A DNA stretch of 64,000 bases from Salmonella enterica subsp. arizonae (GTDB taxonomy: Bacteria > Pseudomonadota > Gammaproteobacteria > Enterobacterales > Enterobacteriaceae), in the NCBI RefSeq assembly GCF_008692845.1, contig NZ_VXJW01000003.1:310001-374000 (forward strand), in the 5' to 3' direction. This document shows positions 1 through 9,692 of this stretch, piece after piece (position 1 is the stretch's first letter; every line of letters begins with the position of its first letter). The notes under the pieces are model-generated. The model was not told where the DNA came from. It made no database searches and saw only the letters and a list, made by a program, of their open reading frames with translations. The translations under genes and the position numbers were made by a program.

Positions 1-276
1 CGAACGTCCCATCATGCGTTTTACAGAGCTAATAGTGTTGGCTGTATCCTGCGCGGCATTGTCACGCGCAGCGTAACCGACCGTGTGGCCCTGCTGCTGA
101 TAGTGAACCACTGAAGGCAACAAGTGGCGCCCTTCGTGGTCTGGCAGAGTTTCCGCCTGACCGCTGCGAACCGTCGCAACCAATGAGTTAGTAGTACCTA
201 AGTCGATGCCCGCCGCCAGACGACGCTGATGCGGCGCGGCGCTCAGACCAGGCTCACTAATTTGTAATAAGGCCAT
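1..276 (-). CDS. hscA: Fe-S cluster chaperone HscA (5' part only)
   Basis: This is the first 92 codons of HscA, the Hsp70-class ATPase that releases Fe-S clusters from IscU; the rest lies outside the window. Reading down from the ATG at 276, the N-terminus contains [13 protein letters not shown], the Hsp70 phosphate-binding loop signature, followed by [16 protein letters not shown], which is characteristic of HscA. It is the last gene of the visible iscR-S-U-A-hscB series, with hscB ending 12 bases upstream, so it is probably cotranscribed. Nothing suggests that it is broken. Confidence 0.96.
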   Translation of the reverse strand, partial: MALLQISEPGLSAAPHQRRLAAGIDLGTTNSLVATVRSGQAETLPDHEGRHLLPSVVHYQQQGHTVGYAARDNAAQDTANTISSVKRMMGRS

Positions 277-288
277 GTTAGATTCCAG

Positions 289-804
289 TTAAAAATCGAG
301 CAGCTTTTCTTCGAGTTGATCTGCGCTGCTTCGCAGTTTATCGAGAAACCGCAGTTTGCGCACCGTATCCGCCGCCTCGCCCCACGCCGCGTTGTCAAGC
401 TGCGTCACCATTTGCTGAAGGCGAGTATCAAACATCTTTTGTACGCGTTTGATAAAACTTTCCAGCCGCGCGTCGTCTTTTGTCTGTTCGATGTCGTCCA
501 GCTCTTCGCGAAGCGTCAGTTGCTCCATCAGAAACGCGGTGTCACGTACCGTATGCTGCTCGCTGGCCAGATCGAATCCGTGTAAGGAAAGCAGATATTC
601 TGCGCGCGTCAGCGGGTGACGCAGCGTTTGCCAAGCCTGGTTGATCGTGGCGGATTGCTGGACGGCGGCAAGCTGCTGCGCCTGGGTGCCGTTGGCAAAT
701 TTGTCAGGGTGATACTGGCGCTGCAGATCCTGAAAACGAAGGCTCAGCGCCTGGGTGTCAATATGATAACTGGCCGGTAAGCCAAAGAGGGTGAAGTAAT
801 CCAT
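289..804 (-). CDS. hscB: Co-chaperone HscB (J-domain protein)
   Basis: HscB delivers IscU to HscA and stimulates HscA ATPase activity during Fe-S cluster transfer. The 171-residue product has the family length. Its N-terminal J domain carries the HPD motif (YHPDKF, about residues 31-36), and the C-terminal three-helix region is the IscU-binding part in the known family. It follows iscA after an unusually long 266-base gap that holds a dispersed repeat-like element, and it precedes hscA by 12 bases. Start taken at [10 protein letters not shown], the known E. coli N-terminus. Confidence 0.97.
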   Translation of the reverse strand: MDYFTLFGLPASYHIDTQALSLRFQDLQRQYHPDKFANGTQAQQLAAVQQSATINQAWQTLRHPLTRAEYLLSLHGFDLASEQHTVRDTAFLMEQLTLREELDDIEQTKDDARLESFIKRVQKMFDTRLQQMVTQLDNAAWGEAADTVRKLRFLDKLRSSADQLEEKLLDF

Positions 805-839
805 AACATTCTCAGGGATAGCATGTCAGAACAAACCCC

Positions 840-1013
840 ACACGCAGGCGACCACGGTGGGGTTATACCTTCTTACTTCGCGCCGCAGATGCGTTGTCTA
901 CGCTGGTTCACCCAGTCACTTACTCAAGTAAACGCATGGGGATTAATGAGGGACATCCCTGTTCCTCACCGGAGGCCGCCTTTGGCTGTGCAAATTCGTT
1001 CCCGACGAATTTG
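840..1013. repeat. Dispersed intergenic element between iscA and hscB
   Basis: The iscA-hscB spacer is 266 bases. I recall the corresponding E. coli gap as much shorter. It contains a segment (about 860-955) with a gtcacttactcaagtaa core that resembles mosaic intergenic elements I recall from many enterobacterial genomes, and a perfect 8-base-pair hairpin, caaattcg/cgaatttg, at 991-998 and 1006-1013. No plausible gene is present; the open frames here lack family features. The family name of the element could not be assigned, and similarity was judged from memory only. Confidence 0.45.
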
Positions 1014-1070
1014 TCGCTCGCTTGCCGCCTTTCTGCAACACGAATTACTCGGTATAACAACGGAACACGG

Positions 1071-1394
1071 TTACACGTGGAAGCTTTCGCCGCAACCACA
1101 CTCATCTTTCACATTCGGGTTGGAGAATTTAAACCCTTCGTTCAGGCCTTCTTTTACGAAGTCCAACTGTGTACCATCCAGAAATTGCAGGCTCTTGCCG
1201 TCAACCACTACTTTAACGCCTTTGTCTTCAAACACGGTGTCTTCCGCCGTCGGTTCGTCAACAAATTCCAGTACATAAGCCATACCTGAACAGCCGGAGG
1301 TTCTCACGCCCAGACGCAGACCAAACCCTTTACCACGGTTGGCCAGGAAGGTATTGACTCGCGCTGCTGCACTGTCGCTAAGTGTAATCGACAT
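1071..1394 (-). CDS. iscA: Iron-sulfur cluster assembly protein IscA
   Basis: A-type Fe-S carrier or scaffold protein of 107 residues, the normal length. The three conserved cysteines are present: Cys35 (TSGCSGMAY) and the C-terminal CGCG pair at 99 and 101. It lies 28 bases downstream of iscU in the isc operon and should be controlled by IscR from the promoter upstream of iscR. The separation from hscB by a repeat-like element could change the ratio of the first four gene products to the chaperones, but this is inference. Confidence 0.97.
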
Positions 1395-1422
1395 AACAAA
1401 ACCTCAATTTTAACGTTCTATT

Positions 1423-1809
1423 TTATTTCGCTTCGCGTTTGCTTTTGTAATCCGCAATAGCGGCTTTAATCGCGTCTTCCGCCAGAATAGAGCAGTGAAT
1501 TTTCACCGGCGGCAGCTCAAGTTCGTCTGCGATATCGGTGTTTTTAATCGCCTGAGCTTCGTCCAGCGATTTCCCTTTCACCCACTCCGTTACCAGAGAG
1601 CTGGAGGCGATAGCGGAACCGCAGCCGTAAGTCTTGAAGCGCGCGTCTTCAATGATACCTTCATCGTTAACTTTAATCTGCAACTTCATGACGTCGCCGC
1701 AGGCCGGAGCGCCAACCATGCCGCTTCCCACGTTATCGTCGTTATTGTCAAACGACCCTACGTTACGCGGGTTCTCATAGTGATCGATTACTTTTTCGCT
1801 GTAAGCCAT
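1423..1809 (-). CDS. iscU: Fe-S cluster scaffold IscU
   Basis: Scaffold on which IscS-derived sulfur and iron are assembled into 2Fe-2S clusters. The protein has 128 residues. Ligand cysteines are visible at 37 (PACGD), 63 (YGCGSA) and 106 (KIHCS), with Asp39 next to the first. The HscA recognition peptide LPPVK occurs at 99-103, just before Cys106. It sits 27 bases after iscS and 28 before iscA, consistent with one transcript. Confidence 0.98.
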   Translation of the reverse strand: MAYSEKVIDHYENPRNVGSFDNNDDNVGSGMVGAPACGDVMKLQIKVNDEGIIEDARFKTYGCGSAIASSSLVTEWVKGKSLDEAQAIKNTDIADELELPPVKIHCSILAEDAIKAAIADYKSKREAK

Positions 1810-1836
1810 TATAAATTCTCCTGATTCCGATACCGA

Positions 1837-3051
1837 TTAATGATGAGCCCATTCGATGCTGTTCAGATCCACACCCTGCTTGTACATTTCCCACAGCGGA
1901 GAAAGGTCACGCAGACGACCAATGGATTTACGGACCAGATCAATGGTGTAGTCGATCTCTTCTTCAGTGGTAAAACGACCTAAAGAGAAACGGATAGAGC
2001 TATGCGCCAACTCGTCATTCATGCCCAACGCGCGCAGCACGTAGGAGGGCTCCAGACTAGCGGAGGTACAGGCGGAACCGGAAGAGACCGCCAGGTCTTT
2101 CAGCGCCATGATCAGCGACTCGCCTTCAACGTAGTTGAAGCTCACGTTGAGAATGTTTGGCGCGCCCTGCTCAAGGTCGCCGTTCAGATAAACTTCTTCA
2201 ATATCTTTGATGCCGTTCCACAGACGGTTACGCAGACCGCGCAGACGGGCCATTTCGGTCTCCATCTCTTCTTTCGCGATACGGTAAGCTTCGCCCATGC
2301 CGACGATCTGATGGACGGGCAGCGTACCAGAGCGCATACCGCGTTCGTGACCGCCGCCGTGCATCTGCGCTTCAATGCGAATGCGCGGCTTACGACGCAC
2401 ATACAGCGCGCCAATGCCTTTCGGCCCATAAATTTTATGACCGGAGAAGGACATCAGGTCCACTTTCAGTTGGCTCAGGTCGATAGGCAGCTTGCCCACG
2501 CTCTGAGTGGCGTCAACGTGGTAGATGATACCGCGCGCGCGGCACATTTCGCCGATGGTCGCGATATCCTGCACCACGCCGATTTCGTTGTTTACGTGCA
2601 TAATGGAAACGAGAATGGTGTCATCACGCATCGCCGCTTCGAGTGCTTTAAGATCGATAATCCCGTTGCTTTGCGGCGCCAGGTATGTCACTTCAAACCC
2701 TTCTCGCTCCAGTTGACGGCAGGTATCCAGCACCGCTTTGTGTTCGGTTTTGCTGGTGATGATGTGCTTGCCTTTTTTCTGATAAAAGTTGGCTGCGCCT
2801 TTGATCGCCAGGTTGTCGGACTCTGTCGCGCCGGACGTGAAGACGATTTCACGCGGGTCAGCGCCAACCAGCTCAGCAATCTGGTTACGGGCGATATCGA
2901 CCGCTTCTTCAGCCTGCCAGCCGAAACGGTGTGAACGAGACGCCGGGTTCCCAAAAGTTCCGTCCAGGGTCAGAAACTGCATCATTTTCTCGGCAACACG
3001 CGGGTCCACCGGCGTGGTTGCGGAGTAGTCGAGATAAATCGGTAATTTCAT
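1837..3051 (-). CDS. iscS: Cysteine desulfurase IscS
   Basis: PLP-dependent enzyme that converts cysteine to alanine and passes persulfide sulfur to IscU and to tRNA-thiolation partners. The PLP lysine lies in [12 protein letters not shown], and the mobile-loop cysteine that carries the persulfide lies in [10 protein letters not shown]. The frame is open nine codons further upstream, but [13 protein letters not shown] at 3051 is the family N-terminus and has a GGAG ribosome site at a suitable distance, giving 404 residues. It lies between iscR and iscU. Confidence 0.98.
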   Translation of the reverse strand: MKLPIYLDYSATTPVDPRVAEKMMQFLTLDGTFGNPASRSHRFGWQAEEAVDIARNQIAELVGADPREIVFTSGATESDNLAIKGAANFYQKKGKHIITSKTEHKAVLDTCRQLEREGFEVTYLAPQSNGIIDLKALEAAMRDDTILVSIMHVNNEIGVVQDIATIGEMCRARGIIYHVDATQSVGKLPIDLSQLKVDLMSFSGHKIYGPKGIGALYVRRKPRIRIEAQMHGGGHERGMRSGTLPVHQIVGMGEAYRIAKEEMETEMARLRGLRNRLWNGIKDIEEVYLNGDLEQGAPNILNVSFNYVEGESLIMALKDLAVSSGSACTSASLEPSYVLRALGMNDELAHSSIRFSLGRFTTEEEIDYTIDLVRKSIGRLRDLSPLWEMYKQGVDLNSIEWAHH

Positions 3052-3231
3052 TGCTCTTAAACTCCGTACATCACTCAATGCAAGGAATCAGGCAACCGGC
3101 TGGATGTACGACCGTGTTGACGGGACATCCGCGTCCCGGCCTGACTCTGAATTCTTTTTTACGCTTCATTCTTCAGACGACCGCGGCATTAACCGTGTGA
3201 GGCCGCCAGAAGAGATGGCGTAATATTTTAA

Positions 3232-3726
3232 TTAAGCGCGTAATTTAACGTCGATGGCGTCCTGCACACGACCATTGGCGCGCGGCGCGTCATGCGTGTG
3301 CTGACGGCCAGACACATCCAGAACTTCCTGATTATTTACCAGCTCGCCTAACGTAATATTGTTGAGAAAACCGGTCAGGCGATCGCTTAAATCACGCCAC
3401 AGCGCATGGGTCAGGCATTTATCGCCGCCCTGGCAGCCGCCTTTCCCCTGGCAACGGGTCGCGTCAACGGATTCATCAACCGCGCTGATCACTTCGCCGA
3501 CCGCGATACTGCCGGCATCTTTACCAAGCAGATAACCGCCACCTGGCCCGCGCACGCTGGAAACCAGACCGTTTTTACGTAAGCGGGAAAATAGCTGTTC
3601 CAGATAAGAAAGGGAAATACCCTGACGTTCAGAAATATCAGCCAACGGTACCGGGCCCGCTTCGGAGTTGAGCGCAACGTCTAACATTGCGGTCACGGCA
3701 TAACGCCCTTTAGATGTCAGTCTCAT
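3232..3726 (-). CDS. iscR: Fe-S-sensing transcription regulator IscR
   Basis: Rrf2-family regulator that binds a 2Fe-2S cluster and represses the isc operon when the cluster is present; the apo form controls other targets. The 164-residue protein has an N-terminal winged helix ([16 protein letters not shown]). Cluster ligands Cys92, Cys98, Cys104 and His107 are all present in [17 protein letters not shown]. It is the first gene of the isc operon. Two IscR boxes lie directly upstream, so autorepression is expected. Confidence 0.98.
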
Positions 3727-3782
3727 GTCTTACTTAACCTCAAACTCGCCCCTGCCCGGGGTTTTTTATTGTAAAATGGGGG

Positions 3783-3858
3783 GATTGCATAGCAGGGACA
3801 AGTCTGACATTCCTGAGTAATTTGGTCAACTATTTACTTGACTGTTTTAGTCAGGTAT
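3783..3858 (-). promoter_or_regulatory. iscR promoter with two tandem IscR type 1 boxes
   Basis: On the minus strand, the sequence ATACCTGACTAAAACAGTCA (box at 3834-3858) and its neighbour ATAGTTGACCAAATTACTCA (box at 3809-3833) both fit the IscR type 1 motif and abut each other. An extended -10 element, TGCTATGCA, lies just downstream at about 3785-3793, so box 3809-3833 covers the -35 region. This is the arrangement known for E. coli iscR autorepression. Confidence 0.85.
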
Positions 3859-3884
3859 TTGACGTTCAGTGCGCTTTTCGGTTT

Positions 3885-3915
3885 GCCGGATGACGCTTCG
3901 CTTATCCGGCCTACG
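3885..3915. repeat. REP-type palindrome between iscR and trmJ
   Basis: The sequence gccggatgacgcttcgctta followed by tccggc and ctacg is a classic REP/PU palindromic unit. It lies downstream of trmJ (minus strand) and upstream of the IscR boxes, and may end or stabilise transcripts reaching this gap. Confidence 0.8.
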
Positions 3916-3941
3916 ATTAGCGCCATCAGACGTCAAATTGA

Positions 3942-4670
3942 CTACTTGCCTTTATTCTGCTGCTCAATCGACGCCAGCATTCCACGCAGAATATTCAACT
4001 CCAGGCTTTCCGGGCGCGCGCGAGTAAACAGACGGCGCAGTTTATTCATCACCTGCCCCGGATGGTTTTCGCGAATAAAGCCAGTGGAGAGCAACGTCTG
4101 CTCCAGATGACTATAAAACCGCTCCAGGTCGTCCACCAGCGGATACGGCGTCTCTTCATGCTCCGCGTCGCCGTTTTCCTGCGTCGCCAGCCAGGCCATA
4201 CGGACTTCATACGCGATGACCTGTACTGCCATCGCCAGGTTCAACGAGCTGTACTCCGGGTTAGCGGCAATGGCAACGTGATAATGGCATTTTTGCAATT
4301 CATCGTTAGTAAGCCCGACACGCTCACGACCGAAAACTAAGGCAACCGGCGTGTTTGTCGCTTCTGCAACGCTTTTTAAGCCGCACTCGCGCGGATCAAG
4401 CATCGGCCACGGCAGAGTGCGGGAACGAGCGCTGGTTCCGACCACCAGGCTACAGCCTGTCAGCGCTTCATCAAGCGTATCGACGATCTGTGCATTACCG
4501 ATCACATCGCTGGCGCCTGCCGCCAACGCGATGGCCTGGGAGTCCGGTTTTACCAACGGATTCACCAGCCACAGGTTAGTTAAGCCCATGGTTTTCATAG
4601 CGCGAGCTACAGAGCCCATATTGCCGGTGTGGGAGGTTTCCACCAGCACAATTCGAATATTTTGCAGCAT
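3942..4670 (-). CDS. trmJ: tRNA (cytidine/uridine-2'-O-)-methyltransferase TrmJ
   Basis: SPOUT-family enzyme that 2'-O-methylates position 32 of tRNAs using S-adenosylmethionine. It has 242 residues, close to the 246 of E. coli. The N-terminal [20 protein letters not shown] and the later [17 protein letters not shown] are the SPOUT motifs that form the knotted cofactor pocket. It is transcribed divergently from suhB and lies upstream of the isc operon in the same orientation, as in E. coli. Confidence 0.95.
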   Translation of the reverse strand: MLQNIRIVLVETSHTGNMGSVARAMKTMGLTNLWLVNPLVKPDSQAIALAAGASDVIGNAQIVDTLDEALTGCSLVVGTSARSRTLPWPMLDPRECGLKSVAEATNTPVALVFGRERVGLTNDELQKCHYHVAIAANPEYSSLNLAMAVQVIAYEVRMAWLATQENGDAEHEETPYPLVDDLERFYSHLEQTLLSTGFIRENHPGQVMNKLRRLFTRARPESLELNILRGMLASIEQQNKGK

Positions 4671-4788
4671 TGCCTTTCTTCAGCTAAAGATTATTCTGAC
4701 ATCTTACCATAAAACCAAGACAGATTCCGATCTCGCTGCTATACTCTGCGCCGTTTTCCCGTTCTTTAACATCCAGTGAGAGAGACCG

Positions 4789-5592
4789 ATGCATCCGATG
4801 CTGACCATCGCCGTGCGCGCAGCGCGCAAGGCGGGTAATGTAATTGCCAAAAATTATGAAACTCCGGACGCTGTAGAAGCGAGCCAAAAAGGCAGTAACG
4901 ATTTTGTGACCAACGTAGATAAGGCCGCTGAAGCAGTAATTATCGACACCATTCGCAAATCTTACCCGCAACACACTATTATCACCGAAGAAAGCGGTGA
5001 GCACGTTGGCACAGATCAGGATGTTCAATGGGTTATCGATCCACTGGATGGCACCACTAACTTTATCAAACGCCTGCCGCACTTTGCGGTATCTATCGCA
5101 GTACGCATTAAAGGCCGTACTGAAGTCGCCGTGGTTTACGATCCGATGCGTAACGAACTGTTCACCGCCACCCGCGGCCAGGGCGCGCAGTTGAACGGCT
5201 ACCGCCTGCGCGGCAGTACCGCTCGCGATCTGGACGGCACCATCCTCGCGACCGGCTTCCCGTTCAAAGCCAAACAATACGCGACCACCTACATTAATAT
5301 TATCGGCAAGCTGTTCACCGAATGCGCCGACTTCCGCCGCACGGGTTCCGCCGCGCTGGATCTGGCCTATGTTGCGGCAGGTCGTGTCGATGGTTTCTTT
5401 GAAATTGGTCTTCGTCCGTGGGATTTCGCCGCAGGCGAACTGCTGGTTCGTGAAGCGGGCGGTATCGTCAGCGATTTCACTGGCGGTCATAACTACCTGA
5501 TGACCGGTAATATCGTGGCGGGGAATCCGCGCGTCGTTAAAGCCATGCTGGCCAATATGCGCGACGAACTGAGCGATGCGCTGAAGCGTTAA
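4789..5592 (+). CDS. suhB: Inositol-1-monophosphatase SuhB / rRNA antitermination factor
   Basis: Mg-dependent inositol monophosphatase family member that in E. coli also works in the Nus complex on rRNA operons. The 267-residue protein contains the metal-site motif DPLDGTTNF and the C-terminal WDFAAGELLVREAGG signature. It is divergent from trmJ. A perfect 10-base-pair inverted repeat follows its stop. Confidence 0.97.
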   Translation: MHPMLTIAVRAARKAGNVIAKNYETPDAVEASQKGSNDFVTNVDKAAEAVIIDTIRKSYPQHTIITEESGEHVGTDQDVQWVIDPLDGTTNFIKRLPHFAVSIAVRIKGRTEVAVVYDPMRNELFTATRGQGAQLNGYRLRGSTARDLDGTILATGFPFKAKQYATTYINIIGKLFTECADFRRTGSAALDLAYVAAGRVDGFFEIGLRPWDFAAGELLVREAGGIVSDFTGGHNYLMTGNIVAGNPRVVKAMLANMRDELSDALKR

Positions 5593-5600
5593 TCGTTCAT

Positions 5601-5628
5601 TCTGGCGGGAGCGTCTTTTCCCGCCAGA
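5601..5628 (+). terminator. Hairpin after suhB
   Basis: Perfect 10-base-pair stem tctggcggga/tcccgccaga with an 8-base loop, eight bases after the suhB stop. It lacks a clear T run, so termination strength is uncertain. Confidence 0.6.
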
Positions 5629-5815
5629 AATAAATCCCTTCTATAATTATCATTCTGAAAAATATCCCCTTCCTATTTATTATAGCGATAGTAAAAACCA
5701 TTTTTTCCTGTTAGCGAATATGGCTAATTAGCGCTAGCGTAACAGTAATATTCACCTGATTTTTATAATAATTTATTTTCATTTGCTATTTCTGAATATT
5801 ACTGTGGAGTATATG

Positions 5816-6859
5816 ATGGCTATCAAAATTACGCCTGACGAGTTTAGCCTGCTTATCCAGCGATTAAGCAAGCAGTGGCGCGTATTTGCACCGTCCGCAG
5901 AGTTTCGCGGCGGACGCTTCTCCGATACTGACGATATTATTTATCAACAGATTAGCGGCTGGCGCGATCTCATCTGGCACGAGAAATCGCACATGTCGCC
6001 GAATACTATTATCACCCCTATCACCGAGACGCTCTTTTATTTTGATAAAGACACGATACAAATTGCCGGGACAGACACATCCCCGATAGTCATCTTTGCC
6101 CGCGCCTGCGATATAAACGCCATGTCGCGACTGGATTATATGTTTTTATCAAATGGGAATAATTCCGATTACAGTTATCAACTGCTGCGGGAGCATATTC
6201 ATTTCGTCCTTATTGAGTGCGAAGAAAGCTTCGAAAATTGTTTCTGCGTCTCAATGGGAACGAATAAAACCGACCGTTATAGCGCCGCGATGCGTTTTAG
6301 CGACGAGGGCGCGCTTGTCAGTATCCGCGATCCCTTTATCGAGGCGGCGATACAAGGACTGGGGCAAGAGGTCGACTATACCCCCTCTTTCGTCAGCGAA
6401 AACCGGGAAACGGTCGTCAAGCCGGACAGCGTTTGCCACGATCCGCAAAAAATTCGCGACATTCTCACCCGCCATCCGCTGTGGGATGCCTACGACAGCC
6501 GCTGCATTAGTTGTGGCCGTTGCACCACCGGGTGTCCAACCTGTACCTGCTATAGCGTCTTTGACGTCGCCTATGATGAAAATCCACAACGCGGCGAACG
6601 CCGTCGCCAGTGGGCAAGCTGCATGGTGCCGGGCTTTAGCGATATGGCCGGCGGTCATGGCTTTCGCGAGAAACCCGGCGAGCGTCTGCGCTACCGCGCC
6701 CTGCATAAAGTCAATGACTATAAAGCGCGCAACGGCATTGAGCATATGTGCGTCGGCTGCGGCCGCTGCGATGATCGCTGCCCGCAATACATCAAATTTT
6801 CGCTGATTATCAACAAAATGACCGCCGCCGTTCAGCAGGCGCTGGCAGAGGAGGCATAA
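5816..6859 (+). CDS. asrA: Anaerobic sulfite reductase subunit A
   Basis: Ferredoxin-like electron-transfer subunit of the NADH-dependent dissimilatory-type sulfite reductase AsrABC, which reduces sulfite to sulfide under anaerobic conditions. Two cysteine clusters for 4Fe-4S centres are visible: [14 protein letters not shown] near residue 230 and [12 protein letters not shown] near residue 312. Of the nearby ATGs, the one at 5816 has a GGAG site six bases away, whereas the ATG at 5813 is too close, so [10 protein letters not shown] is chosen (347 residues). asrB follows after a 3-base gap. Confidence 0.95.
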   Translation: MAIKITPDEFSLLIQRLSKQWRVFAPSAEFRGGRFSDTDDIIYQQISGWRDLIWHEKSHMSPNTIITPITETLFYFDKDTIQIAGTDTSPIVIFARACDINAMSRLDYMFLSNGNNSDYSYQLLREHIHFVLIECEESFENCFCVSMGTNKTDRYSAAMRFSDEGALVSIRDPFIEAAIQGLGQEVDYTPSFVSENRETVVKPDSVCHDPQKIRDILTRHPLWDAYDSRCISCGRCTTGCPTCTCYSVFDVAYDENPQRGERRRQWASCMVPGFSDMAGGHGFREKPGERLRYRALHKVNDYKARNGIEHMCVGCGRCDDRCPQYIKFSLIINKMTAAVQQALAEEA

Positions 6860-6862
6860 CGC

Positions 6863-7681
6863 ATGTCACATTGTTCCTGTCATGATAAACCGCAGCACAG
6901 TTTACTGCCTGCGGCGTACCGCATCCTCAGCATTACTCGCCACACGCCGCTTGAGTGGAACTTCCGCGTGGAAGTCGATTTTCCTGCGCACTGGGGGCAA
7001 TTCGTTGAAGTTTCGCTGCCGCGCGTCGGCGAAGCGCCCATTTCCGTTTCCGATTGCGGCAACGGCTGGATAGATCTACTGATTCGTAACGTCGGGAAAG
7101 TGACCAGCGCCCTCTTTACGCTGAAAGAAGGCGATAACGTGTGGCTACGCGGCTGCTATGGCAACGGCTATCCGGTCAATACGCTGCGCCATAAACCCTT
7201 ACTGGTTGTCGCAGGCGGCACCGGCGTCGCGCCGGTGAAAGGGCTAATGCGCTATTTCGTTGAGAATCCGCAAGAAATTGGTCAACTGGATATGATTCTC
7301 GGCTATAAAAACCGCGACTGCGTTCTGTACAGAGAAGAGATGGCGACGTGGCGCGGCAAACATAACCTGGTGCTCACGCTGGATGAAGGCGAGGCCGATG
7401 ACCGTTACCAGATTGGCCGGGTGACCGATCGTCTTGCCGAACTGGCGCTTAGCGATATCGATACAATGCAGGCCATCGTCGTTGGGCCGCCGATAATGAT
7501 TACCTTTACCGTAAAAATGCTGTTGCAAAAAGGGTTGAAGCCGGAGCAAATCTGGGTGGACTACGAACGCCGGATGGCCTGCTCCGTCGGGAAGTGCGGC
7601 CACTGCCGTATGGGCGAAGTTTATGTCTGCACCGACGGCCCGATATTTAACTACGCCGTCGCGCAACGTTTTGCCGATTAA
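6863..7681 (+). CDS. asrB: Anaerobic sulfite reductase subunit B
   Basis: FAD/NAD(P)-binding reductase subunit of AsrABC, related to dihydroorotate dehydrogenase electron-transfer subunits. It has 272 residues. A ferredoxin-reductase fold is indicated by the flavin-binding segment early on and [15 protein letters not shown] as the nucleotide-binding start. The C-terminal cysteines in [17 protein letters not shown] suit a 2Fe-2S centre. It would pass electrons from NADH to AsrA and AsrC. It is tightly spaced with asrA and 10 bases before asrC. Confidence 0.95.
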   Translation: MSHCSCHDKPQHSLLPAAYRILSITRHTPLEWNFRVEVDFPAHWGQFVEVSLPRVGEAPISVSDCGNGWIDLLIRNVGKVTSALFTLKEGDNVWLRGCYGNGYPVNTLRHKPLLVVAGGTGVAPVKGLMRYFVENPQEIGQLDMILGYKNRDCVLYREEMATWRGKHNLVLTLDEGEADDRYQIGRVTDRLAELALSDIDTMQAIVVGPPIMITFTVKMLLQKGLKPEQIWVDYERRMACSVGKCGHCRMGEVYVCTDGPIFNYAVAQRFAD

Positions 7682-7691
7682 GGAGAACATC

Positions 7692-8705
7692 ATGAGCATT
7701 GATATTGATATTATTAAAGCCCGTGCGAAAAACGAATATCGCCTGTCAAAAGTGCGCGGCGAAGCGATGATCAGCGTCCGCATTCCCGGCGGCATTTTGC
7801 CTGCGCATTTGCTGACTGTGGCACGTGATATCGCCGAAACCTGGGGCAACGGGCAAATCCACCTTACTACCCGCCAGAAACTGGCTATGCCGGGTATCCG
7901 TTACGAAGACATCGATAAAGTAAACGCTGCGCTGGAGCCATTTCTTCGCGAAATTGAAATGGAACTGTGCGACGTTCAGGTTGAGGATACCAAAGCGGGA
8001 TACCTCGCCATTGGCGGGCGAAATATTGTCGCCTGTCAGGGGAACCGCATATGCCAGAAAGCCAACACCGATACCACCGGCCTGTCCCGTCGCCTTGAAA
8101 AGCTAGTCTATCCCAGCCCTTATCATCTCAAAACAGTGATTGTCGGCTGCCCGAATGACTGCGCGAAGGCGTCAATGGCCGATCTGGGAATTATTGGCGT
8201 GGCGAAAATGCGCTTCACTGCCGAGCGCTGTATCGGCTGCGGCGCCTGCATGAAGGCCTGTAGTCACCACGCGGTAGGCTGCCTGGCGCTGAAGAACGGC
8301 AAAGCAGTCAAAGAAGAGTCCGCCTGTATCGGCTGCGGCGAGTGTGTGCTGGCCTGTCCGACGCTGGCCTGGCAACGTAAACCGGAGCAGCTCTGGCAAG
8401 TCCGTCTGGGCGGACGTACCAGTAAAAAAACCCCGCGTGTCGGCAAGCTTTTCCTCAACTGGGTTACTGAAGAGGTGATAAAACAGGTGATCGTTAACCT
8501 GTATGAGTTTGAAAAAGAGATGCTCGGCGGAAAACCGATCTATCTGCATATGGGCCACCTGATCGACAAAGGCGGTTATATGCGCTTTAAAGAGCGGGTG
8601 CTGCGCGGCGTTCAGCTCAATCCGGAAGCGATGGTCGCTGAACGAATTTACTGGGCCGAAGACGAATCCGTCGCACGGATGCATCTTAAATCCGCCGGAC
8701 ACTAA
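7692..8705 (+). CDS. asrC: Anaerobic sulfite reductase subunit C (sirohaem subunit)
   Basis: Catalytic sirohaem/4Fe-4S subunit. The sirohaem-linked cluster motifs are seen as CQGNRICQKA and, 36 residues later, GCPNDCAKA. An inserted ferredoxin domain carries CIGCGACMKAC and CIGCGECVLAC. The frame is open into asrB, but MSIDIDIIKARAKNEYR at 7692 has an AGGAG site and gives 337 residues. The operon asrABC is typical of Salmonella and absent from E. coli K-12. Confidence 0.95.
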   Translation: MSIDIDIIKARAKNEYRLSKVRGEAMISVRIPGGILPAHLLTVARDIAETWGNGQIHLTTRQKLAMPGIRYEDIDKVNAALEPFLREIEMELCDVQVEDTKAGYLAIGGRNIVACQGNRICQKANTDTTGLSRRLEKLVYPSPYHLKTVIVGCPNDCAKASMADLGIIGVAKMRFTAERCIGCGACMKACSHHAVGCLALKNGKAVKEESACIGCGECVLACPTLAWQRKPEQLWQVRLGGRTSKKTPRVGKLFLNWVTEEVIKQVIVNLYEFEKEMLGGKPIYLHMGHLIDKGGYMRFKERVLRGVQLNPEAMVAERIYWAEDESVARMHLKSAGH

Positions 8706-9692
8706 TCAACCACGCCATGGCCGCAGCCCGCCCACAGGCTGCGGCACGCTAAACCACATGACCAGCGCCGCGATAAGCAGTATGATCCCTCCGGCCAGCG
8801 CCAGCGTTGACCAGCCCACCAGCCGCCATAACGCAGGCGTTTTGTTTCCACTGAGCTTCACCGCCAGAGCGCGGAAAGTGTGTACCAGTAGCGCCAGCGA
8901 GGTAATCGTTAGCGAGGTTCCCGCCGCCATCGCCAGTGCCGACGCCATTCCCCAGCTAAATACGCCAATCACTTTGCTGAATAGCAACACCATTATCGCG
9001 CCGGAACAGGGCCGCATCCCCATAGACAGTACGATCATCAGCCGCGCGCGCCAGTCATCGCCGCTATGCAGGTGTTCGCGCGTCGGTAAATGCTGATGTC
9101 CGCAGCCACATTTTTCATGGTGAACATGGCGCGGCGTAAAGGCGATAAATCCAGGTTTACGTAAGAGCGCGCGCAATCTTTTCATTGCTCGCCAGCACAG
9201 CAAGATGCCCAGCCCGCCAACTAACGCATAGCTCACCTTTTCAAGCCAGAAGCCGCTCAGATGTAACTTCCTTGCCGGAAGTTGTAATACGGTCAGCACT
9301 CCCACGACCAGCCCGATAGCCAACAGTCCCTGCAATAACGCGGCGGCAAGGGTTAACGCGATGCTTGATTTCAGCCTCGAGGGATGCGTCGTCAGCCATG
9401 TGGCTATCACTACTTTGCCATGTCCCGGCCCCAGCGCATGAAGTACGCCATACATAAAACTCAGCACAAGCAACGAGCCGCCCGCTCGCTCAGGGTGCGT
9501 CGCCACCGCTTTAAGCAGCGCACTCAACTGCTGATTCACTTCCCGCTGCCAGAGGGCGCTTTTCAGCATCACCTGCGGCCAGGCCTGCCATATCCACAGA
9601 CCGCCAGCCAGCATCAGTAGTAGTAGTAACGCCAACGGCCATAGAGAGAGCCAGCGCCGCACAGGAGTATGTGGGGAAAAAATTACTGACAT
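8706..9692 (-). CDS. NicO-family metal transporter, ZevB-like
   Basis: Inner-membrane protein of 328 residues with about seven predicted hydrophobic segments. It belongs to the NicO/RcnA nickel-cobalt family: the LGPGHGK motif follows the second membrane segment, SMGMRPCSGAIMVLL is a second family signature, and between them lies a His/Cys-rich loop (RHVHHEKCGCGHQHL) that could bind metal. It overlaps the upstream DUF1007-type gene by 10 bases. In Haemophilus the same pair, ZevA/ZevB, takes up zinc. Direction and metal are inferred, and nickel or cobalt efflux is an alternative. Confidence 0.75.
   Translation of the reverse strand: MSVIFSPHTPVRRWLSLWPLALLLLLMLAGGLWIWQAWPQVMLKSALWQREVNQQLSALLKAVATHPERAGGSLLVLSFMYGVLHALGPGHGKVVIATWLTTHPSRLKSSIALTLAAALLQGLLAIGLVVGVLTVLQLPARKLHLSGFWLEKVSYALVGGLGILLCWRAMKRLRALLRKPGFIAFTPRHVHHEKCGCGHQHLPTREHLHSGDDWRARLMIVLSMGMRPCSGAIMVLLFSKVIGVFSWGMASALAMAAGTSLTITSLALLVHTFRALAVKLSGNKTPALWRLVGWSTLALAGGIILLIAALVMWFSVPQPVGGLRPWRG

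Noticed and set aside
2002-2934. 310-codon plus-strand ORF opposite iscS
   Set aside because: Antisense shadow of iscS with no family features.
3061-3078. Nine-residue longer IscS
   Set aside because: The extra codons are not conserved and the ribosome site serves the ATG at 3051.
4684-5490. 268-codon minus-strand ORF opposite suhB
   Set aside because: Antisense to suhB; its N-terminal part mirrors suhB codons and it would run into the trmJ-suhB promoter region.
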